Source: Achromobacter sp. MYb9
GTDB lineage: Bacteria; Pseudomonadota; Gammaproteobacteria; Burkholderiales; Burkholderiaceae_B
Length of the DNA stretch: 64,000 nt
Direction: 5' to 3'
Assembly: GCF_002975275.1 (NCBI RefSeq)
Contig: NZ_PCOQ01000031.1
Coordinates: forward strand, 1-64,000
In this document: positions 51,211 to 59,594 of the stretch, one piece after another
Layout of the letters: every line of letters starts with the position of its first letter
Position numbering within the stretch: position 1 is the first letter of the stretch
Made by a program: the position numbers and the translations under genes
Notes under the pieces: generated by a model
Told to the model about the DNA's origin: nothing
Seen by the model: the letters and a program-made list of their open reading frames with translations, nothing else
The model's database searches: none

Positions 51211-51752
51211 CGGCGCCGTCGGTGTTTTCGCCCTGGGCGGGCCACGCGCGCGCCCTGGGATTGGCAAGCAGCCGCGAGGCGCAGTGGCAGGTGGTGTCCG
51301 GGCTGCTGGAAGCGGCCTTTGGACATCGGCTGTTCACCGCGCTGCTGTATCTGGAAGAGCATCGTCTGATGAAGCGCCTGTACACGTCCGACGAAAGCAT
51401 CAGCCCGCTGGGCGGCTTCAAGGCAACGGGAAATGGCCCTTGGTCGCGCCATGTGCTGGAGCAGGGGCGTTTGTATGTGGCCAGCAACGAAGACGACGTG
51501 CGCTCGGTGTTTTCCGAGGCGTCGATGCTGATCGACCGTGGCCTGCAATCGGCATTGAACCTGCCCGTGCGGCACCAGGGCCGGGTGATCGGCTCTTTGA
51601 ACCTGCTGGCTGGCCGCCATGCCTACGATGCGGCGGATCACGATCTGGCGGCGCTGATCGCCGGCCTGTGCGCGCCAATCTTTCTTGACGAAATGCGGGC
51701 TGCGCAGTCGGCGGCGGCGCAGGTGGATCGCGCTCAGCTCGATAGCGTCTGA
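51207..51752 (+). CDS. GAF-domain protein
   Basis: A 181-residue soluble protein that is essentially one GAF domain: FTALLYLEEHRLMKRLYTSD, GPWSRHVLEQGRLYVASNEDD and LNLPVRHQGRVIGSLNLLAG (cited in parts). These follow the standard strand pattern. GAF modules bind small ligands and usually sit next to an output domain, but none is present. Its start overlaps the MFS stop (ATGA), so it is translated with the transporter and may sense or catalyse on the imported compound. The last 19 bases overlap the 3' end of the convergent nic molybdoenzyme gene. Confidence 0.8.
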   Translation: MTAPSVFSPWAGHARALGLASSREAQWQVVSGLLEAAFGHRLFTALLYLEEHRLMKRLYTSDESISPLGGFKATGNGPWSRHVLEQGRLYVASNEDDVRSVFSEASMLIDRGLQSALNLPVRHQGRVIGSLNLLAGRHAYDAADHDLAALIAGLCAPIFLDEMRAAQSAAAQVDRAQLDSV

Positions 51753-54028
51753 GCGGGCGTGGCCAACGCGGCGCGCACGACGTCGGGCGTGAAGGGCGCT
51801 TCATTGAAGCGCCGCCCGGTGGCGTCGAAAAGCGCGTTGGCGATGGCGGCGGGGCCGGGCACCGAGGCGGACTCGCCCGCGCCCATGGGCGGTTCGTCCT
51901 GGCGCGGCATCAACAAGACGTCGATGGGCGGCAGTTCCTTGAAGCCGATGATGGGGTAGCCGCCCCATTCACGGCTGGCCACGCCGGCGGCGTCGAAATC
52001 GACTTTCTCCAGCAGGCTGCGGCTTAGCGTCTGATTGACGTTGCCGTGTATTTGGTGGCGCACGCCGTCCGGGTTCACGACCATGCCGGTGTCTTGGCCG
52101 ACGACGATGCGTTCGACGTGGATGCGGCCGGTGGCGGGGTCCACCCGCAGGTCGATGACCCAGGCGGCCCACGCGGCCCCGAAACCCGGAAACTTGCTGT
52201 GCACGTAGCGCGCATAGGCGACGCCCCGGCCACGCAATTGGCCGTCGGGGCCGGGCGTGCCGCGGCTGCCTGGTGTGAACGGGTGCCATTGCGCGCGCTC
52301 GGCCGTGGCCTGGATCAGCGCGATGGCGCGCGTATCGTCCAGATGCCGCACGCGGTAGTCGACGGGGTCAGCGCCGGCGGCGTGCGCCAGTTCATCAATC
52401 ATGCATTCATGCGCGAACGAATTGGGCAGCGCCGACACGCCGCGCAACCACGACGCGCGCACCAGTGGCGCCATGTCGTGGCAGACTACGCGCCGGTTCG
52501 GGTAGCGGTACGGCGGCGCGGCCGTGCGGTCGCCCATTTCCAGCGTGCGGGGCTCGCCCGGGATGGCGCCGGTCAGCAAGAGCGCCAGGATGGGCGCGTC
52601 GTTGGACGGATAGCGAACGGCGAAGTCGTAGGCCAGCAGATCGCCGTTGGCGTTGATCGCGGCGGCGACGTCCATCAATTGGCCCGTGCCCTTGGGTTCC
52701 CACTGGTGCTCCTGTTCGCGGGTGAGCTGCACGCGAACAGGCGCACCGACCGCGATGGACAGCAACGCCGCGTCGGCGCAGACGTCGTCGGCGCAGTTGC
52801 GGCCGTAGCACCCCGCCGCTTCCAGCCGCACAAGGTCTATCTGGCCTTCACCCAGTTTCAGCAGACGGTCCAGGTCGGTGCGCAACATGTGCGGGTTTTG
52901 CGACCCCGTCCAGACGGTCAGGCGGCCATCGCGGAAGTCCGCGACGGCGCACGAGGGGCCGATGGAGGCGTGCATCTGGTAGGGCCAGACGTAGCTGCGG
53001 CGCAGATGCGTGGCGGCGCCTGCGGATGCGGTATCGACGTCGCCGTCTTCGATCAGGGGCCGGGCGCGCGCGGGTTGGGCGCGGATGGCATCGGCCAGGT
53101 TGTCCAGGCGGGGCGCGGGGGGAATGGGCTTCCAGCGGACTTTCAGCGCGCGCATCGCGGCAATGGCCTGTTCTTCGCGATCCGCCACCACGCCGATGAA
53201 ATCCCCCTGCGCCACGACCTGCACGTTGCCGGGCAGGTGGGCCACGGATTCCCGGTCCAGATCGATCAGGCAATGGCCAATGAAGTCGCCGGCGTCGCGT
53301 CCCGGGTGGGGCGGTCGCACGACGCGCCCGTGGCGCATGCCCGGCACGCGCACATCGTGCACGAAACTGAGTTCGCCGGTGGCCTTGGCCGGAATGTCCA
53401 CGCGGGCGACGCCTTGCCCCACGATCCGGTAGTCTTCCACGGGTTTAAGGCGCACCGCCTGATCGGGCGGTGCCAGCATCAGCCGCGTGTGCTGGCCGCG
53501 CGCCAGTTGCCCGTAGTGCAATTGGCGCGGGTCGCTGCTGTCTGCCGGGCGGATCACCCCGTCGCGCACGCGCAGCGCATCGCGCGGCAAGTCCCACTGC
53601 CGCGCCGCCATGGCCAGCAGATGCTCGCGGGCCTGCGCGGCGGCGCGGCGTAGCGGAACCGCCGATATCTGGATGCTGGCGCTGGCAATCGTGGGCCCCT
53701 GATTGGGGGCGGTAGCGGTGTGGCCCAGCACCATGTCCAGGCGCGACATCGGAATGTCCAGCTCTTCAGCGACGATCTGGGCCAGGGACGTTTTGATGCC
53801 CGTGCCCAGGTCCACGTGGCCATTGAAGGCCAGCACGCGCCAGCCGGGTTCTGCGCCGTCGCCAAGTACCGCGATGAATATCTCGGGCGTCGCCTGCACG
53901 TAATCCGATGCGGTGCCGGGTTGGCCCGGTGCCGGCCGGGGCGGGGCAGAGGGCTCGCGCACGATCAGCAAGGCGTCGGGGTGCGCAAGCAGCGTGCCGA
54001 CCAGTACGTGAGGCTGAGGCAGGTTCAT
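51734..54028 (-). CDS. nicB: Nicotinate hydroxylase molybdopterin subunit (NicB catalytic part)
   Basis: A 764-residue subunit of the xanthine-dehydrogenase family that binds the molybdopterin dinucleotide and carries out C6 hydroxylation of nicotinate. Visible family elements are GHVDLGTGIKTSLAQIVAEE, MHASIGPSC, RLEAAGCYGRNCADD, the central AFAHEC-like FAHECMIDELAHAAG, and the catalytic glutamate in MGAGESASVPGPAAIANAL (cited in parts). In P. putida NicB the Mo domain is fused to cytochrome c domains; this protein ends without any CxxCH motif. It is the last gene of the nicE-D-X-F-B operon, 42 bases after nicF. The electron-transfer part is encoded separately in the divergent operon. Confidence 0.85.
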   Translation of the reverse strand: MNLPQPHVLVGTLLAHPDALLIVREPSAPPRPAPGQPGTASDYVQATPEIFIAVLGDGAEPGWRVLAFNGHVDLGTGIKTSLAQIVAEELDIPMSRLDMVLGHTATAPNQGPTIASASIQISAVPLRRAAAQAREHLLAMAARQWDLPRDALRVRDGVIRPADSSDPRQLHYGQLARGQHTRLMLAPPDQAVRLKPVEDYRIVGQGVARVDIPAKATGELSFVHDVRVPGMRHGRVVRPPHPGRDAGDFIGHCLIDLDRESVAHLPGNVQVVAQGDFIGVVADREEQAIAAMRALKVRWKPIPPAPRLDNLADAIRAQPARARPLIEDGDVDTASAGAATHLRRSYVWPYQMHASIGPSCAVADFRDGRLTVWTGSQNPHMLRTDLDRLLKLGEGQIDLVRLEAAGCYGRNCADDVCADAALLSIAVGAPVRVQLTREQEHQWEPKGTGQLMDVAAAINANGDLLAYDFAVRYPSNDAPILALLLTGAIPGEPRTLEMGDRTAAPPYRYPNRRVVCHDMAPLVRASWLRGVSALPNSFAHECMIDELAHAAGADPVDYRVRHLDDTRAIALIQATAERAQWHPFTPGSRGTPGPDGQLRGRGVAYARYVHSKFPGFGAAWAAWVIDLRVDPATGRIHVERIVVGQDTGMVVNPDGVRHQIHGNVNQTLSRSLLEKVDFDAAGVASREWGGYPIIGFKELPPIDVLLMPRQDEPPMGAGESASVPGPAAIANALFDATGRRFNEAPFTPDVVRAALATPAQTLSS

Positions 54029-54070
54029 GGGGCAGGGGGCGTCCGGGCCGGAAAAGGGATTATGCCGCCA

Positions 54071-54757
54071 TTACCCGGCATCAGACAGTGGGGCTGGCGC
54101 CAGGGCGTTGGTATCGGCGATTGCCTGATCCAGCGGCATGACGGCGGCGTACTTCTGCGCCATGTCGAACAGGTTGGCGTCGTGGGGAGCCAGGGCGCGG
54201 TCGCCGCAGCAGTCCGCCACGACCAATGGCCGAAAACCTGCCTGCATCGCGTCCACCACGCTGGCCCGCACGCAGCCGCTGGTGACGCACCCGGCCACCA
54301 GCAGGGTCTGCACGCCGCGTTGCGCCAGCCATGGCGCCAGCATGGTGCCGAAGAAGGCGGATGGGGTGCTCTTGCGCACCACGTATTCACCGGCGGCGGG
54401 GGCCAGTTCCGGCACGATGGCGCTGTTGTGGCTATGTTCCTTCAGTGCCAGCATGGCGGGCACTTTCAGGCAGAAGATGTTGCTGTCGGCATCGTCGTCC
54501 GAGAACACGATGCGGCTGTGCGCCACCGGCCAGCCGCGCGCGCGGGCGTGGGCCAGCAGATGACGCGTTTGCGCGATGGCTTCAGGAATGTTGCCGCCGC
54601 CGAGCACGGCGGGGTCGGCAAAGCCGTTGACGAAGTCGACGATAAGCAGCCCGAACGGGGCTTTCAATGGCAACGGGTTGCCAAAGCCTTGCCGCGAATA
54701 CGCGGAGATGTCGCCGGCGGCGCCTTGGGTGGGAATGGTCTGGGCAGCGGGGCTCAT
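54071..54757 (-). CDS. nicF: Maleamate amidohydrolase
   Basis: A 228-residue isochorismatase-fold cysteine hydrolase that converts maleamate to maleate and ammonia. The triad is Asp41 (LIVDFVNGF), Lys129 (VVRKSTPSAFF) and Cys162 (AGCVTSGCVRAS), with the cis-peptide sequence VAGCVTSG before the nucleophile. The start is ATG 54757, overlapping the nicX stop as ATGA, so translation is coupled; an upstream frame to 54853 is a shadow of nicX. Position and sequence agree with NicF of the aerobic nicotinate pathway. Confidence 0.93.
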   Translation of the reverse strand: MSPAAQTIPTQGAAGDISAYSRQGFGNPLPLKAPFGLLIVDFVNGFADPAVLGGGNIPEAIAQTRHLLAHARARGWPVAHSRIVFSDDDADSNIFCLKVPAMLALKEHSHNSAIVPELAPAAGEYVVRKSTPSAFFGTMLAPWLAQRGVQTLLVAGCVTSGCVRASVVDAMQAGFRPLVVADCCGDRALAPHDANLFDMAQKYAAVMPLDQAIADTNALAPAPLSDAG

Positions 54758-55827
54758 TTGTTTTCCTTGCGGCGGGCGGCGCGGGCCAGCCCGGGTTCGT
54801 CCTGCACGACGCCGTGGATCACGACCGGCTGGTCGTCCAGTGCGACGCTGCAATGGCGCATGGGGATATCGATATGGCAGGCGGTGGTGCGGCTGCCGCC
54901 GGCCTCATTGTTGGGGCCCATGGACCACAGGAAGTTGCCCTCGAAGGCGCGGGCGTCCATGCCGATGTGGGCTTCCTTGTTGTAGTGGGCCAGCATGGAC
55001 CATTGCGCGCGCGGTTGCAGGCCCCAGCCGATATGGGACACGGCGTAGGCTTCCGGGTCTTCGTAGGCCGCCATGTATTCCTTCAGGATCTCGGCCTGCA
55101 ATCCGCCGTTGATGCGGGTGACGTAGCCTTTCTCAATGACCAGTTCGATGGGCTCGGTCACGTAGTCTTTCATGGGCAGCAGGATGTCCCCGCGGTCCAG
55201 CACCACGCGCCCTTCGCTTTGGCCTTCGTTGGGCCACGTCAGCACAAAGCCGCTGGGCCAGTGGTCCCAGCGGCCGGGCTGGTCCACGAACCCGTATTCG
55301 GAGATCGCGGGAAGGTCTCCCAATTGGCAGCGCAGGTCGGTGCCGGCGGCGGACGTGATGTGCATCTGGCGCGAGGCCTCGATCCGGCGCGCGGCAGCCT
55401 GGACGCGGGTGCGGTCGGCTTCCGTGGGCACCAGCCGGCACAGCACTTCGGGCGGTTCGATCGCCAGCAGGATCTTGGTGCCGGTCTGCAGGATCTGGTG
55501 TTGTTCCGGCGAAAACAGCAGCGTCATCAGGTCCAGCACCAGATCGCTGGCCGTCAACGCCGCGATGGCGGCCGGGTTGCCCGTCAGCGGCGTGGTGCCC
55601 AGGTAGGCCAGGGCGTCGCGGCTGATGGACTTGTCGGCATTGACCGGCGGCAGATCCAGCCGGTTGACGCGGGCGCCCATGTCGGTCGCGGCGGCGATGG
55701 CGCAGCGCAGGGTTTGCGGATGCGTGTCGGCGCCGGTAAGCACGGTGACGATCTGGCCGGCCTCTAGCCGGGAGAGCGCAAGCACCTGTTTCCAGGCGTG
55801 GATCAGGTCGATATCGCTGACGGACAT
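54754..55827 (-). CDS. nicX: 2,5-dihydroxypyridine 5,6-dioxygenase
   Basis: A 357-residue Fe(II)-dependent ring-opening dioxygenase that turns 2,5-dihydroxypyridine into N-formylmaleamate. His265 (VSHIGWG), His318 and Asp320 (TACHIDIP) fall at exactly the positions I recall as the iron ligands of Pseudomonas putida NicX. AAGGAA lies 6 bases before ATG 55827. It is 45 bases after nicD and overlaps nicF by four bases. Confidence 0.95.
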   Translation of the reverse strand: MSVSDIDLIHAWKQVLALSRLEAGQIVTVLTGADTHPQTLRCAIAAATDMGARVNRLDLPPVNADKSISRDALAYLGTTPLTGNPAAIAALTASDLVLDLMTLLFSPEQHQILQTGTKILLAIEPPEVLCRLVPTEADRTRVQAAARRIEASRQMHITSAAGTDLRCQLGDLPAISEYGFVDQPGRWDHWPSGFVLTWPNEGQSEGRVVLDRGDILLPMKDYVTEPIELVIEKGYVTRINGGLQAEILKEYMAAYEDPEAYAVSHIGWGLQPRAQWSMLAHYNKEAHIGMDARAFEGNFLWSMGPNNEAGGSRTTACHIDIPMRHCSVALDDQPVVIHGVVQDEPGLARAARRKENK

Positions 55828-55872
55828 GGGATTTCCTTGGGAAGGCGGCAGAAGGAAGGGATGGGCGGCGGT

Positions 55873-56709
55873 TCAGTCCAGCGGGCGGCCCAGGAAGTCG
55901 CCGAAGGCGGCGTAGAACCCGGCTTCGTTGTCCCAGGGAATCATGTGGCCGGCGCCGGGCACCCGCACATGCTGGGTCTGCGGCGCCAGGCTTTGCCATT
56001 CGGCCACGTCGTCGTCGCCGACGACGCCGCCCTTCTCCGCCGTCATCAGCAGCAGGGGCACGGCGATGCCGGGCAAGTCGGCATGAATGTCGTCACGCCC
56101 GAAATCTTCGAAGCTCTGCACAATGGCGGGTTCATGGCAGGTGTGCAGCCACTGGGCGCGCAGTTGGCGTTGCGCGTCCGTCCAGGTGGGGCAGAACGCG
56201 CGCATGTCTTCGGCGGTCATGCCGTGGGTGGCTTGGCGGATGGAGTCCACGTACCAGGCCAGGTTGGCGGGATAGGCGCGGCGGCCCGGGCCGGATACCG
56301 GCGGATCGACGATCACCAGGCGCGCCAGGCCCCGAGGTTTCTGGCCAGCGGCGCGCACGGCGATGCGCCCGCCCATGGAGTGGCCGACCAGCGCGTACTG
56401 GTCCAGGCCCAACGCCTGGGCGAAGGCCGTCACGTCGGCGGCTTGCGCGTCCAACCCGTAGTCCAGGCCCGGGCCGGATGCCGACAACCCACGTCCGCGC
56501 ACGTCCAGCACATAGGTGTCGAACTGACGGCCCAGGTGTTCGGCCACGAAGCCCCACGTCACGGCGGGGCTGGTGATGCCGGGGATGATGATGACGGACA
56601 GGCGTTCGGCGCGTTCGCCCGCGTTGCCGCCATAGCGAAGATAGTGCTGGCGGATGCCATTCGCGTGGACGTGGCCGCCGTAGAGGTAGGTGCTGGCTGC
56701 GTGGTTCAT
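55873..56709 (-). CDS. nicD: N-formylmaleamate deformylase
   Basis: A 278-residue alpha/beta hydrolase that releases formate from N-formylmaleamate to give maleamate. The catalytic triad can be read as Ser111 in VGHSMGGR, Asp135 in IVDPPV and His255 in GAGHMIPWDN. These are exactly ten residues beyond the Ser101/Asp125/His245 that I recall for P. putida NicD. The oxyanion region IIPGITSPAVTWG is conserved. Its ATG overlaps the nicE stop (ATGA), so the pair is coupled. Confidence 0.94.
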   Translation of the reverse strand: MNHAASTYLYGGHVHANGIRQHYLRYGGNAGERAERLSVIIIPGITSPAVTWGFVAEHLGRQFDTYVLDVRGRGLSASGPGLDYGLDAQAADVTAFAQALGLDQYALVGHSMGGRIAVRAAGQKPRGLARLVIVDPPVSGPGRRAYPANLAWYVDSIRQATHGMTAEDMRAFCPTWTDAQRQLRAQWLHTCHEPAIVQSFEDFGRDDIHADLPGIAVPLLLMTAEKGGVVGDDDVAEWQSLAPQTQHVRVPGAGHMIPWDNEAGFYAAFGDFLGRPLD

Positions 56710-57482
56710 TGTGCGGTCCTGGAATAGGGATATGCGCCCGAGAGCAGGGCGCCCGCGCCCGGCACCACCGGGTCCAGGCCCAGCTCTTTCAGGATCGCGT
56801 AGGTGGTGGCGATGGCGGCGGTCAGCACGGGCTTGCCCGTTTCGGCTTCGACTTGCGAGACGGCAGGCAGCGACGGCATCTGCACGCAGGCGGACAGCAC
56901 GATCACATCGGCGTCGGCGACGTTCATGCCGGCAACGATGCCGGGCAGGCGGGCGGGGTCGTGGCGGCCCACTTCAAGATTGTCGGGAATTTCCAACGCG
57001 CGCCAGTCCACGATCTGGAAGCCTTCGGCGGCGATGTAGTCCATGACCAGTTCGGTCAGCGGCACCATGTAGGGCGCCACCAGCGCAATCTTCTTCGCAC
57101 CCATGACGTGCAACGCGTCGACCAGGGCGCCGGCGCTGGTGATCACGGGCGCCGACGCGCCGTTCTCCGCCGTGCGCTCGGACAGGCGCTTCTGCGAGAC
57201 CCGGTGGTAGCCGCGACCCATGGCCATGATGGCCACCAGGCAGGCGTAACCCAGCACGTCGACCCGCGCGTCGCTGAGCTCCAGTGCGCAGCGGTCGCTT
57301 TCGGCATCCATCGCTGCCAGTTCTTCCTTTTGCACCTTTTTCATGCGCATCCGGCTGGAATGGAAAGTGAAGCGGTTCTCGGGTCGAAGCGACGAATGCG
57401 CCTGCAGCATCGCGGGGACTTCGGTTTCCATGGTCGTGTTGGAACTGGGGACGATCTGGCCGATTCGAAAATTCTTCGTCAT
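56706..57482 (-). CDS. nicE: Maleate cis-trans isomerase
   Basis: A 258-residue member of the Asp/Glu racemase superfamily that converts maleate to fumarate, the last step of the pathway. The two catalytic cysteines are Cys81 (LGYACLVAIM) and Cys199 (LSACVQMPSL), and the maleate-binding N-terminus reads IGQIVPSSNTTMETE. AAGG lies 6 bases upstream of ATG 57482. It is the first gene of the leftward nic operon, directly at the divergent control region. Confidence 0.95.
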   Translation of the reverse strand: MTKNFRIGQIVPSSNTTMETEVPAMLQAHSSLRPENRFTFHSSRMRMKKVQKEELAAMDAESDRCALELSDARVDVLGYACLVAIMAMGRGYHRVSQKRLSERTAENGASAPVITSAGALVDALHVMGAKKIALVAPYMVPLTELVMDYIAAEGFQIVDWRALEIPDNLEVGRHDPARLPGIVAGMNVADADVIVLSACVQMPSLPAVSQVEAETGKPVLTAAIATTYAILKELGLDPVVPGAGALLSGAYPYSRTAQ

Positions 57483-57655
57483 GGGGTGCCTTGAGGGGTG
57501 GGCCTAGGGTTTCCGATAAATTCAAAAGAAGCGTATACGCTCTATTCTTGCAAAGAGCGAGGCAGATAGCCAACCTGGTTTTCGTAGTGGTTTTCACCTA
57601 ATACGGTGAAAAACATGCACTATTTTGGTGATCTGTCTTCGGGTTTACGCGTGGA

Positions 57656-58960
<1,305 letters not shown>

Positions 58961-59072
58961 TGTTTTCCGCTGCGCCGCCTGGAAACCTGCCCCGGCGAAA
59001 GAAGGGGCTTGCTCCCCGGCCCGCGTAGCGGCAACCTTTCACCCTTTCACACTGCAGCCACGCGTCACGCCC

Positions 59073-59594
59073 ATGGGATCCTCAGCCACTCCAAGCAACG
59101 CTCCGCCTTCCCTCCGTTTGACGGTCAACGGGGGCGCGCACGACGTGCCGGCGACGCCCGATACGGCGTTGCTGCACGTGCTGCGCAATGACCTGGAACT
59201 CAACGGTCCCAAGTACGGCTGTGGCCTGGGTGAATGCGGCGCCTGCACGGTACTGATCGACGGCGTGGCGGCGCGGTCCTGCGTGATCCCGGTCAGGGCG
59301 GCAGAGGGAAGGGCGGTGACCACGCTGGAGGGGCTGGGCACGCGGCAGCACCCCGGGCCGACCCAGCAGGCGTTCATCGACTGCCAGGCGGCGCAATGCG
59401 GCTATTGCCTGAATGGAATGATCATGACGGTGGAAGCCCTGCTGCGCCGAGATCCCTGCCCTACGGAGCAAGCCCTGCGCAGCGAACTGCAACACAACCT
59501 TTGCCGTTGCGGCACGCATGTGGAAATCATGCAGGCGGCGCTGCGGGCCGTGCAATTGCGCGCAGCGGGCGCTGCGGAAGACTCCCCACGATGA
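59073..59594 (+). CDS. nicA: Nicotinate hydroxylase iron-sulfur subunit
   Basis: A 173-residue protein with two [2Fe-2S] clusters that carries electrons from the molybdenum site. The ferredoxin-like N-terminal cluster uses Cys50, Cys55, Cys58 and Cys70 (KYGCGLGECGACTV). The helical C-terminal cluster uses Cys109, Cys112, Cys144 and Cys146 (QCGYCLNG, HNLCRCGTH). ATG 59073 has no clear ribosome site and lies 112 bases after nicC. The stop overlaps the next gene as ATGA. The partner Mo subunit is the 764-residue protein of the leftward operon. Confidence 0.93.
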   Translation: MGSSATPSNAPPSLRLTVNGGAHDVPATPDTALLHVLRNDLELNGPKYGCGLGECGACTVLIDGVAARSCVIPVRAAEGRAVTTLEGLGTRQHPGPTQQAFIDCQAAQCGYCLNGMIMTVEALLRRDPCPTEQALRSELQHNLCRCGTHVEIMQAALRAVQLRAAGAAEDSPR

